Of a DNA stretch of 64,000 nt, positions 47,811 to 59,262 are shown one piece after another. Position 1 is the first letter of the stretch, and the number at the start of each line of letters is the position of its first letter. The stretch comes from Dillenia suffruticosa (taxonomy: Eukaryota; Streptophyta; Magnoliopsida; Dilleniales; Dilleniaceae), in assembly GCA_033439265.1 (NCBI GenBank), contig JAVTVX010000020.1, positions 18,246,001 through 18,310,000 on the forward strand. Reading direction: 5' to 3'. Made by a program: the position numbers and the translations under genes. The notes under the pieces are model-generated. The model was not told the DNA's origin, searched no databases, and saw nothing but the letters and a program-made list of their open reading frames with translations.

Positions 47811-49040
47811 TAGTATGTTGATAGCGGATGCTTGAGACATATGACTGGTGATGTCTCATTGTTCAAGAAGCTCGAAAGAAGAAACCATGGAGTGATGACC
47901 TTTGAAGATAATCAAAAAGAAAAAATAATTGGAAAATACACAATAAGTATAAACTCTACCTCTATAAAGAATGTGGTTTTTGTTGATAAATTGATACATA
48001 ATTTGTTAAGTGTAAACTAATTATATGATTTAGCTTATGATGTGTTATTTAAAAGAGATAAATGCATAGCGTATGATAGTGAGTCGCATGAACAAATTCT
48101 TAAAGGAAAAAGATTAGGCAATATTTATATAGTAGACTCTACAATATTAAATAGTTTAAAAGAAAACTGTTTAATATCTTTTAATAATGACATTTTTATA
48201 TGGCATAAAAAACTAAGTCACATAAACTTCAAGCAATTAGAAAAATTGTCCAAAAAAAATATGGTTAGAGGAATTTCTAAATTTTCATTGAAATAACCTA
48301 TAACATATAGTGCATACTCTTTGAACAAACAAGTAAAAACATTCTTTAAAAATAAAAATCATATTTTCACTTCTAAACCACTAGAAATGTTGCGTATTGA
48401 TTTATTTGGACCGGTTAGGAATCTAAATTTTGGAAAAAACAAATATGAACTAGTTATTATTATGATTTTTCTAAATTCACTTAAATTTTATTTTTAGCCC
48501 ATAAAAGTGAAACCTTTGAAACATTTAAAATTTTTACAAAAAAAAAATTCAAAATGAAAAAAATGTAAAAATAGTTTGTCTAAAAATTGACCATGAAAAA
48601 AATTTGATAATTTAGAATTTATAAACTATTGTGACAAAAATGGAATAAATCAAAATTTTCCAGCACTTTACATACCACAACAAAATAGGGTAGTCGAACA
48701 TAAAAATAGAATCATTCAAGAAATGACTAAAACCATGTTAAATGATAATAGTGTAGGAAAATATTTTTTAGCCGAAACCGCATCTACAGATGTTATATAA
48801 TAAATAGAGTATACACAAAATCTATGACAAACAAAATCTCCTATGAAATTTTTAAAAAAAGAAAACCAAATATCTCATATTTTCATATATTTGGTTGCAC
48901 ATGTTTTATTCTGAAAAATAATATGAATATTAGAGATAAATTTGATGAAAAAGCCATTGAAGGAATATTTCTAAGTTATTCTTTAAATAATAAGACTTAT
49001 AAAGTTTTCAATAAATAATCTAAAATTGTAAAAAAAACAA
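47811..49040 (+). pseudogene. Copia protease and integrase remnant
   Basis: The protease active motif D-S-G is at 47,820-47,828 ('YVDSGCLRHMTGD'). The GAG-pre-integrase motif is at 48,205-48,280 ('WHKKLSHINFKQLEKLS'). The following zinc-finger Cys residues appear replaced by Tyr. The integrase core starts at ~48,390 ('LEMLRIDLFGPVRN') but is broken by stops and shifts. The integrase C-terminal part at 48,824-49,018 has 'FHIFGCTCFI' and 'FLSYSLNNKTYKVFN'. Non-functional. Confidence 0.88.
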
Positions 49041-49369
49041 TAAATGTTAAGCTTCATAAAACTGAATTTCAAAAAGTAGAAATGGAAGATGATCATGTTA
49101 TACAAATTGAAATCTCTCTTGAAAAACAAAATGCAAAACAAGATGATGAAAATAAAATAAATCAAAATGAATAGAGAGAAGAAATAGTTAGAAGTTGAAA
49201 TTGTTATCTATTCATTCACTTAATGATGTAATGGGAAATATAAGTGAAGGAATAAGAACTAGATCAAGTTATAGAAATATTAAAAATTAATTCTCATTAA
49301 TCTCTACCATAGAACCAAAAACCATAGAAAAAGTCGTAGAAGATAAAAGTTGGATAGAGACTATACAAT

Positions 49370-50816
49370 AAGAATTAAATCAATTTAAAAGAAACAATAT
49401 CTTGACTTTAGAACCGAAACCTAAAGATAAATCAATAATTGGAACTAATGGGTTTTTCGAAATAAATTGGATGAAAATAGAAATGTTGTAAAAAAACAAA
49501 TCTAGACTAATTGCAAAAGGATATTCACAAAAGAAAAGAATTGACTATGATGAAACTTTTGCATCCGTTGCTAGATTAGAGATAATAAGACTATTTTTAG
49601 ATTTTGCATGTTTTAAATATTTTAAATTATATCAAATGGATGTTAAAAGTGTATTTTTAAATGGCTACATAAAAGAAGAAGTCTATGTTAATCAACCGCC
49701 TGGTTTTGAATAATATAATAAGGAAGATTATGTCTATAAATTACAAAAAGTATTGTATGGTCTAAAACAAATATTAAGAGTATGGTATGATAAACTAAGT
49801 GAATACCATGTGAAAAATAATTTCAAAAAGGGAAATGTAGACACTACTTTATTTATCAAAAATATTAATGATGATATTCTTGTTATTCAAATATATGTTG
49901 ATGATATTGTATTTGAATCTATAAATAAGCATTTGTGTGATGATTTTAGCAATATCATGAAGAATGAATTTGAAATGTCAATTATGGGTGAATTAAATTT
50001 TTTTTTTGGATTGCAAATTAAACAATCTTCTCATGATATATTTATAAGTCAAGAAAAGTATGCAAAAGAATTAATTAAAAAATTTAGTATGAAAAATTTG
50101 AAACATGTTAGTACTCTCATGTTTACTTCTATTAAATTATATCTAAATGAAGAAGGGAAAGATGTGAATGAAAATCTCTATAGAAATATGATATGATCAT
50201 TGTTATACTTGATCGCTTCTAAACCCGATATTTTATTTAGTGTATGATTGTGTTCTAGATTTTATAGCAGAGCTAAGGAATCTCATTTTAGAGCCATCAA
50301 AAAAATTTTAAAATATATAGCCGGTACCAAAAATTTAGAAATATGGTATCCCAAGAATTCAAAATTTGAATTAATTGGATATTTGGATGGCGATTACGCC
50401 GGTTGCAAAATTGATCGAAAAAGTATCTCAAATACTTGTCAATTTTTAAGTGATAAAATCATAAGTTGGGTATTTAAGAAACAAAATTCAGTTGTATTGT
50501 CAATAGTCGAATCAGAATATATCTTAATAGAAAATTGTTGTGCTCAAATTTTGTAGTTAAAACAATAATTTAGAGATTATGAGTTAGATTATAAAAATAT
50601 TATCATAAAATGTGACAATACTAATGCCATTTGTCTTATCAAAAATCTCATAAATCATTCAAGATCAAAACATATAGAGATTAGGCACTATTTTATTAGA
50701 GATCATGTTTTAAATGGAGATATAATTTTGGAATATGTAGAAACACAAAATCAACTTGCCGATATTTTTTCAAAACCTTTACATAAAGAAATATTTGAAA
50801 ACATTAGAAATTAAAT
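49370..50816 (+). pseudogene. Copia reverse transcriptase and RNase H remnant
   Basis: The RT region starts at ~49,500 ('[19 protein letters not shown]') and continues with '[20 protein letters not shown]' and 'LYGLKQ'. The catalytic YVDD is at 49,894-49,905 and 'LNFFFGLQIKQ' follows. RNase H follows: 'PDILFS' (~50,230), 'YIAGTKNLEIWYP' (~50,318), 'GYLDGDYAGC' (~50,380), 'SIVESEYI' (~50,500) and 'KHIEIRHYFIRDHV' (~50,670). Several in-frame stops are visible (for example at 49,711, 50,194, 50,245, 50,554). Cannot be translated as one polyprotein. Confidence 0.93.
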
Positions 50817-50965
50817 AGGAGTGTGTTTTCCATTTTAAAAATTAAATTTAAAAAAAAAACAGCACATAGAACTTAAAGCTCACGGCACACATAGAGTCTG
50901 TACAACAAAACAGTCCATCTCTCTCTTCAAAAGCCCTAACAGAGAAGTCTAAATTCAAATCCAAA

Positions 50966-52221
50966 ATGGTTTCACGCAAATCTTCAAGAATTATGGGAAG
51001 AACAAAAAAGAATTCATTTTTTCACGCATTAACATCTCAAGTTTTGATTCTTCAAGTTTAGATTCTTCAACTTTTGATTCTTCAAGCTTTCATTTCAATC
51101 ATGACCCTCAGAACCCTAGATCAAATTTAACACCCTCTCGTGATTCTGATTCTCAATCTATTGAAAGTCAAACTCATCCCTCGAATCAAGAATTCCATCA
51201 AAACTTCTCAGAAAATCAGATTTTTCAACCCCTTTGAATCCAACTTCCCTATACTCCGTCACGTCCAATCATGTTCGAAGTTGGTTCCTGTAGGTTCGAA
51301 GATTTCAACTATTTTGAGCAAATGAGTTTGGAAATGCGAACTATTCTCGAGAGAATAAGAGGTATTGGATTGTGTGACAACAATAAGAACTGTATAAGGA
51401 AGATAATATTTTATTTCTACAAGAATTTAGATGCTGGAAATTCTGATATTTTGAGATCAAGAATATTGATTATTAGAATTGAGATTACCAAGAATGATAT
51501 TACTCATTGTTTAAGACTTAAACGAACAAATGATCAATCACTTGAAAATATGAAGAAAAGATATATTTATAAGTTGTTTCATGCAAATTCTAACTCTGAA
51601 ATAGGATACTTGTATGCAAAAGACTTTCCTCTCATTGTTAGAATTCTGCACAATATTATTTTGATGTGCCTCATCCCAAGATATGGAAGTTCTACCACTA
51701 TGACTGTAGAGGATCGTAGAATTTTGGTTGCCCTGTTGTTGAATAGACAAATAGATATGGTGAATGTCTTTATCAATCACATTCATAGGAATAAGAGCAG
51801 CAAACCATATGAAAATGTTCTAATGAGTCTATTTGAGTTCAAAGGATTTGATTTTTCATGTTTAAATGATCCTGTCCCAGAGCCATCAATTTTAGGAAAA
51901 TCAATGGTATCTCACATGGGAATAACTATTTCTGATGATAATGTCTGGAGAGGCAAAGATGATTCCTTCTGGAAAGGAAAATTTCAAGGAAATGGAGGAA
52001 TAGGTTGTCCATTTGCAGAAAGAGCAAATCAAGAACCTCTGAAATCCATATTTGACCATGGTGAATCTTCAAAAAGGAAGAAAAAGCAAGCTAAGACAGC
52101 TGATGAAAATGACTGGAAGCAAAGGATTGAAAAGAAAATTGATAAGTGTATAGAAAGACAAAAAAAAACTCAATCACAGATTTCTGAAATTCTGAAGTTG
52201 CTGTCCAAAAATGCATCTTAA
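50966..52221 (+). pseudogene. Extra ORF downstream of copia pol, PF20167-like domain
   Basis: Likely start at 50,966 ('MVSRKSSRIMGRTKKN'). A frameshift before ~51,046 and a TGA at ~51,235 separate this from a clean 316-aa frame at 51,271-52,221. Between them is a Ser-rich stretch (repeated D-SS motifs). The core at 51,624-51,866 ('FPLIVRILHNIILMCLIPR', 'MTVEDRRILVALL') matches the putative plant transposon protein domain. The C-terminus is basic ('KRKKKQAK', NLS-like, ~52,070) followed by a coiled coil. It occupies the place where SIRE-type copia elements carry an env-like ORF, but I see no signal peptide or transmembrane segment. Function unknown. Confidence 0.72.
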
Positions 52222-52939
52222 CCTTACCCATTTCCTGTTCTAAAATTCTGAAGTGTATAAAAAATTGATAAGTGTATGACAGGGGCTGTCCCTATGCTCT
52301 ATCATTTACTTCTATATTTTGACAAAGACATGTCTTTTATATTTTGATACTACTGTATCTTTGTCAGACTTCCATAATATCGACGTTTTCTTTTGGTATC
52401 AGAATGTTTTCAATAAAATTGTGCTTCAATATTTCACTATTTCAATCGTTTTATACTACAATATTTCAATATTTTATTGCTATAATTCTTTTTAATACAA
52501 CAAAAAGGGGGAGAATAAATTATTAAAAAAAAAAAAGCTCAAGCTCCAGTACCAGAAGTCATTTTGTTTTATTTGAAACTGCATTCTGAAGACAAAAGGA
52601 ATCTGCACACGTTGAGGGGGAGAACATTGAAAACATTATGCAACAAAAAGTTCAAAACCATTGACTGTATTTTGAAACTTAGAAGATTACCAATGTCTGC
52701 ACAATGACTTGACTGCACTTTGAAACTTGGAAAATTACTAAGGACTGCACTTTGAATTTTGAAGCTCACAACTTAAATAAAATAAACAAGTTTTAAATTG
52801 GATGAATATCGGCGAATACTAAGTATATGTATTTACTTGTATCAATTGATATTGTGTTCATATGACTTACATGATTATCTGAGAACGTGCTATATCGAAT
52901 AATTATTGTGTATTTATTTTTTAAAGGTTTTGTTGTCAT
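52222..52939 (+). other. Copia 3' untranslated region with repeated polypurine tracts
   Basis: Contains AAAAAGGGGGAGAATAAA (~52,503) and TTGAGGGGGAGAAC (~52,611), purine tracts typical of SIRE-like 3' regions, and repeats of TTTGAAACTT...TGACTGCACTTTGAA (~52,665-52,755). No gene. Confidence 0.6.
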
Positions 52940-52954
52940 AAAAAATGGAGAGAA
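52940..52954 (+). promoter_or_regulatory. Polypurine tract next to 3' LTR
   Basis: AAAAAATGGAGAGAA immediately before the LTR start TGTTAAG; primes plus-strand DNA synthesis in LTR elements. Confidence 0.8.
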
Positions 52955-54385
52955 TGTTAAGAAAATTGTTATCTCCTTAATTTTGATGATAACAAAATCT
53001 CTCATGTGGTCTAATCAATCTATTTATTATGCAGAATTTTTATTCAATATAAAAGTGATAGAACCAATCATAAAATCAATCATAGAAGTAAGGCTTATTT
53101 GGTTCTAAAAGTAAGATTTTTGATATCTGTTGAAAATCCAGCCAGTAAGGTATGTGTAGTTTGGGTACTACACTTAATTTATAATTGATCCTAAATATAC
53201 ATAAAAAAATATCCCAACATGAGAACAATTCATATTTCACTATTTAGAAATTTTTCTAAGTGTTGAAATGTAATCATTTGGACATATTTGGATAGTCATA
53301 TCTTTTTATGTGCTGAAATATTTCCAAAATCGAAAATTATATTTCAAAAAAGGTGTGTGGAACTTCAATTTAAAGTATTTACAGTTCAAATATCTTGCGG
53401 ATATGTTAGAGAAAATCACTTGAAAGTTAGCTGATTATCTATTTTTCATAACAGAATTATGTGTCAGAAAATGGTTGTCAAGGAGTATTTGGCCTTCGAT
53501 AACTTCACTACTGGTCTTGGATTTTTGAATTTGATTATACTACATTATAGTACTATAGTTGAACAGCAAATATGATGATTCGTAGCACAATTACCTTGAA
53601 ATTTTGGTGAGAAATAAATTGGAAAATTTGGCTAGTTATTCAAAAAAATTCAGAACTGGGAGTAGGTTTCGAATTTTTTGGGAAAGCAATCATCTGGATA
53701 TAATCAAAACAACTCTTGAATATATTAGAGGGATGTTTAAACTTCAGGAGAAAAATATTTACTCTTGGTAAACATCAAATTTCAAGAGGATTTGGAGCCT
53801 ATTTTTTCAGAACTGTTACTGAAAACTGTTGCAGTAACTCTGAAATTTTTACTGTTATTTGTTGAGTCTCTTTGTTATCAAATGCAGCAGTTATCAGCAG
53901 ATTTTTCATGGTGTGAGAATAGAGGACGTGAGAGGTTGAATGATTATCAATTTTTGAGACTTCATAACACCAAAAACTCAAAGAGAATCTCTGCAATTCT
54001 GAACACTACTTCTGTCATTTTTATTTACTTATGTTGTAATCTTTGATTGAACATTTGTGTGATTTGTCTTCCATTGTTGAACGAAACAATTTTCATGGAG
54101 TGAAGATCAAAAGTCAACAAGTGGATGTATTGTCTTGTCTTGGATCATAGTGGAAACTAGCAGGTTGTTAGAGTCTGGCTTGCTTGACTGGAAGAGTGGA
54201 TGTAGGCATAAGGTCGAGCCATTATAAACTAGATTTGTCTCCTTACTCTCTTATTCATTTTTGCTATATTTTCTATAGATTGACCATAAATTTACTTAGA
54301 TTTAAGTGGAGTTAGATAAAAATTTGAAAAACCAATTTTAGACAACCAATTCAACCTCCCTTCTTGGTTGTCTTTGGGACCAACA
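52955..54385 (+). repeat. 3' LTR of the copia element
   Basis: 1,431 bp, TGTTAAGAAAATT to GGGACCAACA. Compared with the 5' LTR it has many transitions and a ~12-bp insertion near 53,815 (TTACTGAAAACTG). Confidence 0.93.
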
Positions 54386-54630
54386 GCATTGTACAACTAA
54401 TGCACAAGAGAAGAGAATGATGTTATTAGTTGGCAGTGTTGCACAATTTGATATTATTCTCTTAAATATTATTGTTAATTAATGTTGTTAGTAGAGTTTA
54501 TTGTCTACTTTTGTATATGATATTATTCTCTCACAACTTTTGACTTGCCTCAAGTGAAAATTTTAAAATATTTTTTTTATGGATTAAAATCCTAAGTTTT
54601 TTATTTTAGCGTAGGAAATGTAATTTTGTT
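54386..54630. other. Spacer, no gene seen
   Basis: AT-rich DNA between the copia 3' LTR and the CACTA derivative; the left end of the latter may lie here. Confidence 0.4.
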
Positions 54631-54637
54631 TATATAT

Positions 54638-55030
54638 TGTCCAATCATTCTATATTTTTATATTTTTTCCTCTATTTTATTTAGTGTATCATAATATAAT
54701 GCATGATAACAAGTGGTAACAAATAATAATAACCGGTAAAAAGTGATAGTGTATCATGGTATAATGCATGGTAATAAGTGGTAACAAATAGTAACAAATA
54801 GTAACATTATCCAATCATTATATATTTTTATATTTTTTCTCTATTTTATTTAGTGTATCATTGTATAATGCATTTTAACAAGTGATAACAAATAATAACA
54901 ACCGGTAACAAATGATAGTGTATCATGGTATAATATATAGTAACAAGTGGTAATAAATAGTAATAAATGGTAGCAAGTGATATTCTTATAACAAGTGGTA
55001 CAATTGGTATAAGTGCAGTAACAATGTAAT
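54638..55030. repeat. ~170-bp tandem duplication carrying GTAACAAGTGATAAC motifs
   Basis: The block TCCAATCATTCTATATTTTTATA...TTTAGTGTATCAT...GCATG.TAACAAGTGGTAACAAAT occurs at 54,640 and again at ~54,808. The repeated motif matches 18,340-18,550. Interpreted as the 5'-side subterminal region of the derivative. Confidence 0.7.
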
Positions 55031-55189
55031 AACAATATAGTAACAATGTTAATAGAAACGAAAATATAAAGAAAATCAAACACAAAATTTACAAAATAAA
55101 ATTCATGATATAATAATAAAAGAAAGGTAAAACAAGATAAAATTAAACTCACAAGAGATAAAGATGCACTATACACCGGTGGGGATAGG

Positions 55190-55430
55190 TGAATTCATGG
55201 AGAGAGTAATGAAAATTTATATGAATCTAATGTATCCAACTATATGATAATTTTTTAACCATAATATGTTTGACATGTATAATTCATTTACTGATTTACA
55301 TTATCGTAGATAAACCAATTTCACATGCATTTAATGTGGATGAAGATAAGTTTTATGAATTATTTTAGAATGTCAAAAAACCAATATATTCAAATTGAAA
55401 TGCACTATACTAATTTTAAATAATGTTACA
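55190..55430 (+). pseudogene. TNP2 transposase shred
   Basis: TTCATGGAGAGAGT (~55,192) matches 14,950. Then 'NHNMFDMYNSFTDLH' (~55,258) aligns with the main copy's 'DHNMYGMLHDAFTHLH', and 'FYELF' + 'NVKKPIYSN' (~55,350) aligns with 'FHELLKNAKKPVYPN'. Stops throughout. Confidence 0.75.
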
Positions 55431-56199
55431 TGTGAAATATTAGTGGTTGAGATATGCTTGGAATTAGTGGTATGTGTGTGTGATATGTGGAAGTTGTGTG
55501 TACAGAAATTATATGGAATGTGTATGAAAAATTAAATTTTTATTTATCGCGGATTATGTTTTATACTTATAAATTGTAATGGAATTTAAGACTCAATTTC
55601 TACCGATACAATAGATGTAAAATTTAGTATTTTTTATTAATTATATCAATATAATTAATTACACCATTACATATAATTACAATATATTGTCATATTTTTA
55701 AATTATACTCAATAAATTTTCAAAACGATAACACTATATTATATAAATTATTAATTTTATATCATTGTATTATTTAAATTAATAATATTAATAAGTTTAT
55801 TATCATCGAATATAAAATATATATTATTTTTGATTAATCAAATAGATATAATATTAATCAAATGTAATGACTAGTTAGTTAGTAGTTTGTTAATAAGTAG
55901 TAAAAATTATAAATGATTTTTTCAAAACACATGAGGATTAAGAAACGCGGTAATGACAAAAGATGTGAGAGAAAAAACGCGGTAATGAAAAAAAGACGGG
56001 GGAAAAAGAGCAAAGGCAGAGTTTTAAAAATTTATTTGTAAAAATTATATATTATATATCATACGTGGGCGAAAGTTCCACAATCAAAGTTTATCTATTA
56101 TTCCCTTAAAATCTCTTCTCCCCTAACCCATTTAAATCTCTCACTCATAATCTACAAAATTTTATCAAAAATTAATCACGTTGGGTATTTGAAAAATTT

Positions 56200-56460
56200 G
56201 ACGAACAACGGATGAGTATTGTACGAAAAATTACAACTATTCAAAAAAAAAAATAAGTTCAGTCGAACAAGATTAATCATCCAAGATGTTATTCAGGTTT
56301 TAAAAATAAATATATTATTTTAATTTTAATTTGAGATTTAATATTAAAATATCATTTTAATTTTTTATTTTGAACAGTTGTGAAGAAATATAAATATCAA
56401 TACCATCAAAATGTTTTGCGTTTAGAGAAAGGAAACGCTCTCTGCTCACTTCTCTGGTAA
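56200..56460 (+). pseudogene. Transposase_24 shred
   Basis: GACGAACAACGGATGAGTATTG (56,199) aligns with the start of the main gene at 21,706. After an intron-like gap, 'VVKKYKYQYHQNVLRLEKGN' (~56,377) aligns with the exon-2 signature of the main copy. The remainder of the gene is missing. Confidence 0.65.
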
Positions 56461-56809
56461 TATTTTCATTTTCATTCATTATTTATTATTTATAATGATT
56501 TCACTATTTTACTATTGGTTTTTAATGAATAGATTGACACGAAAAATTGTGAATAAAAATGCCTTCAAAAACTATGATTGTGGATAAAGATACCTTCAGA
56601 AACTGTAACGAATATTTTTTGTTTGGAATATCTTAGAATACATGTAGTTGTGAGATATGTAATGTTTTCTCTATTTTTTTTGTCTTACATGTATCAATCA
56701 TTCTAATTTGTATCAATTACAATTTTTATTATATTTATATTATTTTTGTAATTTTTTTATTTTTTAGTCTTTTAATTTACCTACCTTTAAAAAATAAAAC
56801 TGTCGCTAT

Positions 56810-57534
56810 TGATATTATGTGGTAATCATATGGTATCAGTGGTAATGAGCAGTAATTTAGTGGTAACTGAAATAGTAATTTTTTTTAACATTTGTAATAA
56901 TAGAGAATAAAAAATAATAATATTTCTAACCTGATATGATGATAAAATAGAGAGAGAGTAACATTTTCTGACACATGTGTAACCGACGGTACAAAATAGT
57001 AACCATGACAATTAGCAATCATGTGGTAATCGACAATAACCGACAATAACCATATATTAATTTACAGTAATCTTATAGTAACCTATATTAACTTATATGG
57101 TAACCGATAATACAAACAATAACTTATACTAACATATGATAATTGATAGGTAATCGACGATAAAAGATAGTAATATTTCCTAATATATGTGGTAACTTAT
57201 GATAAATGGCAGTAGTATTTCTTAATGGTTGTGATAACTGACGATAAAAGATAGTAACATTTCCTAACACATGTAATAACTGACGATAAAATATAGTAAT
57301 TTTTACCAATATTTTTGAAACCGGTGATAAAATATAGTAATTTTACCAACACTTTCAACTGTCATTATAAATCAATCACATGCTCCATCGGTTATCAAAA
57401 CTGTCGAAATAGATCTATCCCGACTGGTATATAGTCGACTGAAAGCGTATCTATCGGAGAAAGTTTTGTGTACGGTTTTAATATGTTTAGTAAACGGTTT
57501 TCGTCCATCTAAATAGTGTATTTGTTTTGTAGTG
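56810..57534 (+). repeat. CACTA subterminal repeats and 3' terminus of the derivative
   Basis: Dense GTAACCGAC, GGTAATCGACGATAAAAGATAG and CCTAACACATGTAATAAC phrases, then CCCGACTGGTATATAG and GAGAAAGTTTTG shared with 28,560-28,610, ending TTTTGTAGTG. Confidence 0.8.
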
Positions 57535-57540
57535 GAAGAA

Positions 57541-57650
57541 AGACAAGAAGAAAAAGAAGAAAAAGACGTTAGCTGCCTAGAGTGATGAAGATAGTAGTTT
57601 AAGTGATGAGAGAACTGAGCGAGAACAAGCCAACCTATGATTCATAACAA
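57541..57650 (+). pseudogene. Possible copia gag shred flanking the CACTA end
   Basis: Reads 'KKDKKKKKKKTLAA', stop, 'SDEDSSLSDERTEREQANL', like the Lys-rich and acidic Ser/Glu segments ending in NLC(F/L)MA that follow the zinc knuckle in copia gag. The equivalent in the 44-54 kb element is at ~46,740-46,850. Short and low complexity, so tentative. Confidence 0.4.
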
Positions 57651-59262
57651 CAGAATTCAACTACTACTTTCATTGCCAAGTGATGGAATTTAAATAAATC
57701 AAAGACTAACTACTTTTGTAAACTAAAGCAGTAAAAAGATTAGTTGGCAATAAAATAGCCAACAATTGTTGAATAATGGAAATATCCTCTCGAACTTATT
57801 CATCGATTTCTATACAAACAAATAATATCAAATAACATCAATAACAACTAAGAAAACCAATGGATTGTCATTCAAACAAAATGGAGTACTAATTTTTTTA
57901 ACCAAATATCATGTTTGAAATTTAAAAATGGAAAAAACTACACTAAAAGAGTTATCCATAATAGTGCCCGTAGATGCTCGAACCGGAGCATGAGTTTGAA
58001 TAAGGTGGTGGGAAAAAAAAATAAAAATAACAACTAAGATAAATTTTAAGCCATCATCCGCAGCCAGCATGGTCCACACTCAAGTCGTTCTACCTTGGGC
58101 TCTTGATGGAAACTTGAGTTGACCTTCTTGGCTTATGACACTAAGTTATATGACACTAAGTTATAATAGTTGAAAAATCCAAAATAAATTCTAACTTGAA
58201 AAAAAAAAGAAGGTCTGTCTATCTAAATTGAAGCATTTAGACAAAACTTCAAGACATGTGAATCAGGTACGCATGAAATGACGGAGACAATCTCTCAAAA
58301 GTAAGGGTTTTACTGATTTTCTTTGCAAAAGAGGCGTGAATAGGTGTATGTACTAACTACGGTTTGCTGGACAACCATACTATTCAGTGTACTTACTAAC
58401 TTAGATGACCAAAACTTGCTCAATTCAAGAAACACTACGCTGCAAAGTAAGGCCAGGTTTTAAGCCGAGAATGCCATTTTCGTCATGAGCTTCTTCGATT
58501 TTTGTACACCGAAAAGATATGGGTCCTCCATTGTCTTCAGTTATCTTCTGGTTACATTTAAATTCAATTTTGCCATTCTCTGGAATTCAATTGATTCAAA
58601 ACAAAAAGTTGCCCATGTGACTCGCTTGTTTGGGACCACTTTCATGTGCCTACTTGCAGAAAAGTTTTCACCATTTACATTTTTAAAACACCAAATTTAA
58701 CCTTCAATTCCCCAACGCCCTCGTTTGTAATCATTTTTCTCACAAAGCGTACGACAAAAACTTCAAGGGCACCACCAAATTATTGCATATCATTGGTTCT
58801 CGGTTACAATCTAACCTTGTTGTGGTTCAAATTCAACTCTTTCTGGCACAAACATGGGGAATCTATGAGAGCTCTGGAGTAAACAGTCTTGCACTTCCAT
58901 ACAATTAATGTACACCACGGACATGGGGTCCAAAAAATGGTACATAATTGGCACGAATAACCTAAAGTTTGGTACACAAGATGAATTTGCTACTACTTAA
59001 GATTATTTTGTAAGGTAATATTGACAGGAACAGGAAAAGATTTTGGTTTTAATTTCAGAAAGAAAATTCTAGTTCTTAAAAGGAGTATTCTAAATATGAA
59101 AGGATTGTAAATAACTTAAACCGAACAACTCAATGCTTTTACAAGCAAAATTGACTCAAAAATTAGTGATATTGTAGGTAGAACTTAAAAAAGGACATTG
59201 CATAATTTCTTAGCTCAAAAGCCATATAATTCTAACCTCAATTTGTAAATATGGAGGCTAAA
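57650..59262. other. Intergenic, 3' of EPFL9
   Basis: No gene supported. Short open frames near 58,485-58,880 show no domain or splice support. The 3' UTR of EPFL9 is probably within 59,000-59,262. Confidence 0.45.

Larger units (their letters stand above)
44350..54385 (+). mobile_element. Ty1/copia LTR retrotransposon, complete but decayed (SIRE/Maximus-like)
   Basis: 10.04-kb element: 5' LTR, PBS, gag, protease, integrase, RT, RNase H, an extra ORF downstream of pol, PPT, 3' LTR. The domain order (integrase before RT) defines Ty1/copia. Long LTRs, large size, an ORF after pol and GGGGGAG-rich tracts near the 3' end fit the SIRE/Maximus lineage, which is an inference. LTRs differ by about 9% over a ~330-bp stretch counted by eye, mostly transitions, so the insertion is old. 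The flanking pentamers ACGTT and GCATT do not match, so the target duplication is lost or the element recombined. Confidence 0.95.
54638..57534 (+). mobile_element. Non-autonomous CACTA deletion derivative
   Basis: Holds, in the same order as 14.7-28.7 kb, a TNP2 shred (55,190-55,430), spacer with GCGGTAATGA motifs (55,945-56,020), a Transposase_24 shred (56,200-56,450), GTAACCGAC subterminal repeats (56,810-57,360) and the 3' end TTTTGTAGTG (57,525-57,534). Most of both transposase genes is deleted. The 3-bp site after the end is GAA. The 5' border is uncertain; no CACTA start is visible. Confidence 0.8.

Noticed and set aside
51271-52221. Host gene for a 316-aa protein
   Set aside because: Lies between copia pol and the polypurine tract, and the frame extends upstream to a broken start, so it belongs to the retrotransposon.
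54638-55030. Possible satellite DNA
   Set aside because: Only two copies of the ~170-bp unit, and its motifs match the CACTA family.
58485-58882. Candidate small protein genes
   Set aside because: No domain, signal peptide, splice or promoter support.
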